From NCBI GenBank assembly GCA_964505385.1, contig CAZDIA010000030.1, forward strand, positions 1 to 36,871: a stretch of 36,871 bases of DNA, read 5' to 3'. Below the pieces are notes generated by a model, which searched no databases, had not been told where the DNA came from, and saw only the letters and a program-made list of their open reading frames with translations. The position numbers and the translations under genes are program-made. Below are positions 33,593 to 36,871 of the stretch, piece after piece; the stretch's first letter is position 1; the number at the start of each line of letters is the position of its first letter. The stretch comes from SLJN01 sp964505385. Its GTDB lineage: Bacteria; Bacteroidota; Rhodothermia; Balneolales; Natronogracilivirgulaceae.

Positions 33593-36538
33593 TTATCGGA
33601 TTAAAGTCATTTTTTGAGTTTGACTTTCCCCGCCTGCTGTAATTCGGTACAGATAAACACCACTGGAAAGATCGGAAGCGTCAAATTTATAGGAGTGCAC
33701 TCCGGGTTGTTGCTGCCCCGGATTTTTGCTTGAAATTAAACGCCCTTCAATAGAATAGATGTCGAGTTCCACTTCGACAGATTGATGCAGTTCGTACTCA
33801 ATCCGGGTTACCGGATTAAATGGATTGGGATAATTGGATTTGAGTGTAAATGTCTCCGGAATTTCCTCTTCTTTGCCGGCAGATACAAAAGATACCAGTT
33901 CAACTCCAATATCATCAATTCGCAACTCATCACGACTGCCGAACGCCTCGGTTACTCTTTCTCCGGTGTAGTAGTATTTCCACCGTAACTGAACGTACGG
34001 ACGGCCATAGGCATCTTCAGGAAACGGGATATTTTCAAAATCTTTGGTATGACCAGTTTCCTGCCGTTCATATTCAACAACTTCGCCGCCGTCATCCACC
34101 ACATCCCTCCACTCATCGAGTAGACCGGTCCGGTATTGCAGACGAATGTTATATTTCCGGCTGTTGGCCTGCCGGGTTTCGGCTTTCCAGTGGATTTTAA
34201 GTTCTTCAGCTTGCCGGGTATCAAGTGCCAGTAACACAGCGCCGAGATCGCGACCACGCCCGGTGTTGATCATAGAAATGCCTTCCGCACCCAGCCCGTT
34301 GATTCGGGTTCGACCCGTGAGCTGGTAGGGATAGCCGAATTTGTCCTGATCATCAGCGTGATATTCATTGTTGTCTTCGCTTATAAAAGGGATGAAATAG
34401 GAATCGGTCATTTCGGTCCCCAGTGTGGGATCGTTAACCGAGCTCTGCTGGAAAACCATATGTTCAGGAAAACTCCCCTCCGGCTCTTCATCACTCCAGT
34501 AATCAAATGTAAAAGTGCTGTCAGCCATATCATATGCTATGGGGTTCATCTCATCACCTTCAAAAGCGAGTCCATCTTCAAAATTGGCATAAATGGTTTT
34601 GGCTTTATTGAGTGTAATCTGAAGAGTGTCACTGTCTTCAGTAATGTCGCCCGTCCAGCCGGTAAATTCATATCCGGCCTCGGCTTCGGCAATGAGAGTA
34701 ACCGGAGTGTTGCGAAAGTATCTGCCTGTCCAGGGGTAAACAGGAGAATCGATGCCATCAACCGATTTTTCAACCCTCATGGAATTAATTCGAATGTTGC
34801 CGGCCTCTTCGTCGTTTATGCCGAGTGTTATTTCTTCGGTACCGCCCAGATTAAAATGATTGTTGATGATATCGAACATAGCATCCGCGCGATGTTCCGC
34901 AAATTCTTGCATGATGGCAATATCATTCTCCCAGTAATCATAGGAGGGTTCTGTCCACCGCTCGATGTGCTCGGCCATTTCCGGTTCATAATCTGATTTC
35001 ATGGAATCAAGCAAGGCGGTGGCTCGCTCAGGATGAAACGAGGTATTCAAGTGATCCGCAAACCGGTTGACAAATCCCCTGACAAAATTTTCATTTTCCA
35101 TCATGTTGCGAAACAACGCCGTACTCCAGGAGGGATTGGGCCAGTCATGACCATCTTCCTCAAGCGCGAAGGCAAGTGTGTTGTGTGACGGATCGTTACC
35201 ACCGTAGCTGTCACCGGATTGATCTACATAATCGAACTGCTGGCCGAACCCAAAATCCAGATCGAAAGCCATCCATCTCCATCTACCGTCCTGTCCGTCC
35301 GGCATATCAGCCTCCGTGGTGCCGTCGACATACTTCCAGTAGCGCTTGTTGTTTCCCGGCCAATCGGTGTTCCTTGTAAAGATGTGAAGAATTTGATAAT
35401 CGATGAAGTTGTCGATATCCATCAGCTTACCGGCCTGCTCATAATTGGACGGGTCGGACATCGGGTTCTGAGTTATAAAATCATAGAATTCATCATAATC
35501 CGGTACGCCTTCTTCACTTCCTTTATCGTGATATGCATTGTTTTCCATAATGGTTATACGGTCGGGATCCACACCGTAATGAGATTCCAGATATCGGCCG
35601 TCATAGCGGTCGCGAATGTTGTGAATCCCCCAGTATTCGCCGTTCAAAAAGACAATGGCGGGTCGTGAATGCTGCACATCAATATCGGTATTGTTTTGTA
35701 TCAGCTGTTGCAGGTAGGCGTCACGAAAAATGGATTCACTCCAATCGTTACCGGAATTACGCAGCAGGAATCGTTTGTAGCGCGGCACGTCTTTATCTTC
35801 AAAGAGCGGATAGTTGAACCATGTTTTACTGTAATCAGACCGGGCGTATAACCGTAGCGATTTTCTCGGGCGGTTCCGCGTGGTACCTCCATGAATGCGT
35901 ACTCCGGCATCCTGGCCAAAGCCTTTTTCTCCCTCTTTCTCAAAAAATTCAATATAAACCGGCCGTTCCCATTCCCGTCCGCGCTGATGAAAGTTCTCCC
36001 CGGTATCCCCCTCAACATAAATACCGATTTCATCATCAAAAAAATTCTCCGGATCAGTCATTATGGAAAATACCGGCATGGTGTAGCGCTGTCCGTCTTC
36101 GGCATTCGGGTCAATGAGATAGGAAGCGGAATTGATGTGCCCGGATGTGCCGTCATCCAAAAAAGCTTTTGCACGGATTACATTGATTTTGAACACTTCC
36201 CCCTGAGGAGGTACCCAGTTTTCGCGATATGGATGATTCGGATCGAGGGTATTGGTCGGAATTTCAGAAATATCGTTGGGCTCACCTTCACGGGAATCCA
36301 AAGTTAGGGGGCCATCATACTTTTTGGAGTTTTCATCCGGTTCCGAGCCGTCGGTGGTGTAATAAATTTGAGCATCAGGGTGTTCCACCTCCATTGTAAG
36401 GGATATGTTGTCGCCGTAAAAACCGGAGGGTTTGGAAAATACCGGCGTAAGCATATCCATTGGTTGAGTGGCAAGAGAGTTACCCGGAATAGCAAAAATT
36501 CCTGCGATGATACATAATACGGGCAAATAAAATTTCAT
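33593..36538 (-). CDS. Secreted CotH-family protein with T9SS sorting domain
   Basis: A 981-residue exported protein. After the signal peptide (about 1-24) comes a chitobiase-C-terminal-like beta domain near 30-80 (IYYTTDGSEPDENSKKY). A CotH-family domain at about 160-560 shows GVRIHGGTTRNRPRKSLR, LLRNSGNDWSESIFRDAY, FLNGEYWGIHNIRDRYDGRY and WMAFDLDFGFGQ. CotH proteins include protein kinases of spore coats, but many bacterial members are secreted and untested. An InlB B-repeat-like module near 600-655 reads GYEFTGWTGDI. A beta-sandwich-like region follows, and the last 80 residues form a type A sorting domain (NYPNPFNPVTRIEYEL). It should leave by type IX secretion and remain on the surface. 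It is a single-gene unit. Confidence 0.88.
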   Translation of the reverse strand: MKFYLPVLCIIAGIFAIPGNSLATQPMDMLTPVFSKPSGFYGDNISLTMEVEHPDAQIYYTTDGSEPDENSKKYDGPLTLDSREGEPNDISEIPTNTLDPNHPYRENWVPPQGEVFKINVIRAKAFLDDGTSGHINSASYLIDPNAEDGQRYTMPVFSIMTDPENFFDDEIGIYVEGDTGENFHQRGREWERPVYIEFFEKEGEKGFGQDAGVRIHGGTTRNRPRKSLRLYARSDYSKTWFNYPLFEDKDVPRYKRFLLRNSGNDWSESIFRDAYLQQLIQNNTDIDVQHSRPAIVFLNGEYWGIHNIRDRYDGRYLESHYGVDPDRITIMENNAYHDKGSEEGVPDYDEFYDFITQNPMSDPSNYEQAGKLMDIDNFIDYQILHIFTRNTDWPGNNKRYWKYVDGTTEADMPDGQDGRWRWMAFDLDFGFGQQFDYVDQSGDSYGGNDPSHNTLAFALEEDGHDWPNPSWSTALFRNMMENENFVRGFVNRFADHLNTSFHPERATALLDSMKSDYEPEMAEHIERWTEPSYDYWENDIAIMQEFAEHRADAMFDIINNHFNLGGTEEITLGINDEEAGNIRINSMRVEKSVDGIDSPVYPWTGRYFRNTPVTLIAEAEAGYEFTGWTGDITEDSDTLQITLNKAKTIYANFEDGLAFEGDEMNPIAYDMADSTFTFDYWSDEEPEGSFPEHMVFQQSSVNDPTLGTEMTDSYFIPFISEDNNEYHADDQDKFGYPYQLTGRTRINGLGAEGISMINTGRGRDLGAVLLALDTRQAEELKIHWKAETRQANSRKYNIRLQYRTGLLDEWRDVVDDGGEVVEYERQETGHTKDFENIPFPEDAYGRPYVQLRWKYYYTGERVTEAFGSRDELRIDDIGVELVSFVSAGKEEEIPETFTLKSNYPNPFNPVTRIEYELHQSVEVELDIYSIEGRLISSKNPGQQQPGVHSYKFDASDLSSGVYLYRITAGGESQTQKMTLIR

Positions 36539-36800
36539 ATGACTAAAAAGTTAGAATCCCTTTAGCATTATTATAATTCCGGGATGAATGAGAAAAAAAG
36601 ATCGTAAAATTATGATACTTGTAAAAGTTCGGGCTTTGCAGCAAAAAGGTCTTTTTCACAAATCCACTTTGGATCATAAAGGCGGAAGAAGCCGGAATAA
36701 ACCGGGAAGCCCGGAATACATTCGGCCAGACATTTCTTACCTGCCGAACTTTTATACCTGCCATCCTTCGGTTTAAACAATACCCTAACTTTTTAGCATA
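36538..36800. repeat. 263-bp segment with inverted ends upstream of the CotH gene
   Basis: CTAAAAAGTTAG (36543-36554) is the exact reverse complement of CTAACTTTTTAG (36785-36796). Allowing one extra base, the match extends four bases outward. The left arm touches the CotH start codon. No target duplication or convincing ORF is visible. The right arm contains the AGTTAG part of the recurring motif. It may be a MITE-like insertion or a pair of regulator sites; chance is possible in A/T-rich DNA. Confidence 0.4.
36780..36790 (-). promoter_or_regulatory. Recurring intergenic motif upstream of the CotH gene
   Basis: AGTTAGGGTAT on the minus strand, 242 bases before the CotH start and pointing to it. 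It is the same as the motif near 4970 over 11 bases. The remaining bases to 36871 show no gene. Confidence 0.35.
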
Positions 36801-36871
36801 CATTAATTCTCTGATGGATTACCCTTTGGGAATGATTTAAAACTCATTCAGGAATTTTTTACTTCTGCGGA

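Noticed and set aside
34358..34996. Open frame of 212 codons on the plus strand inside the CotH gene
   Set aside because: It is antisense to a long conserved secreted protein and shows no family features.
36588..36776. 62-codon plus-strand frame upstream of the CotH gene
   Set aside because: It has no family resemblance and no ribosome site, and the opposite strand is the likely promoter region of the CotH gene.

Overview
The window looks like chromosome from a member of the Balneolota/Rhodothermota branch next to Bacteroidota, probably halophilic. Two large secreted proteins end in a type A sorting domain with the NYPNPFNP signature, which marks type IX secretion cargo in this lineage. One clear promoter has the Bacteroidota form (TTTG, 21 bp, TAnnTTTG). 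Start sites mostly lack strong Shine-Dalgarno sequences, and many proteins are rich in Asp and Glu. No rRNA, tRNA, CRISPR array or prophage was found. Assignment below this level is not possible from the sequence alone.

Layout. 1-1347: the 3' part of an AmmeMemoRadiSam radical SAM gene, cut at its 5' end by what looks like an IS end, followed by its LigB/MEMO-like partner. 1499-4600 (minus): a sulfur cluster of triple-rhodanese sulfurtransferase, SufS and SufE. 4661-5356: a gene-poor stretch with a hairpin-forming dispersed repeat, a small unrecognised ORF and a strong terminator 34 bp before carA. 5357-10609: carA, a carB that lacks the regulatory C-terminal domain, and ddl. 10733-14147: a peptide-binding lipoprotein, NAD kinase and malate dehydrogenase. 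14217-17519 (minus): AbgT transporter, SDR oxidoreductase and a DUF6580 membrane protein. 18101-20503: membrane pyrophosphatase with an unusual C-terminal tail. 20689-24509: a DUF4105 protein, an anchored hypothetical protein and a tandem pair of secreted acidic DUF4168 proteins with Gln-rich tails. 24564-29515: Mpg glycosylase, a VapBC-type module, mutS and a RelB/YafQ module. 29521-29971: a gene graveyard holding an IS4-type transposase remnant joined to a kamA remnant. 30111-36538: ychF, a GLUG-repeat secreted protein and a CotH-family secreted protein.

Most genes are housekeeping. SufS, SufE and the rhodanese form a persulfide-handling set. CarAB makes carbamoyl phosphate, and Ddl contributes to peptidoglycan. 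Mpg and MutS are DNA repair proteins interleaved with two toxin-antitoxin pairs. The mobile or decayed parts are the left edge, 28.9-30.0 kb and several intergenic repeats.

I did not find a convincing new multi-gene system. The best leads are the kamA/transposase chimera, two related palindromic intergenic repeats, a recurring AGTTAGGGTA intergenic motif, the small ORF with its own terminator before carA, and the repeat-containing tail on the pyrophosphatase.
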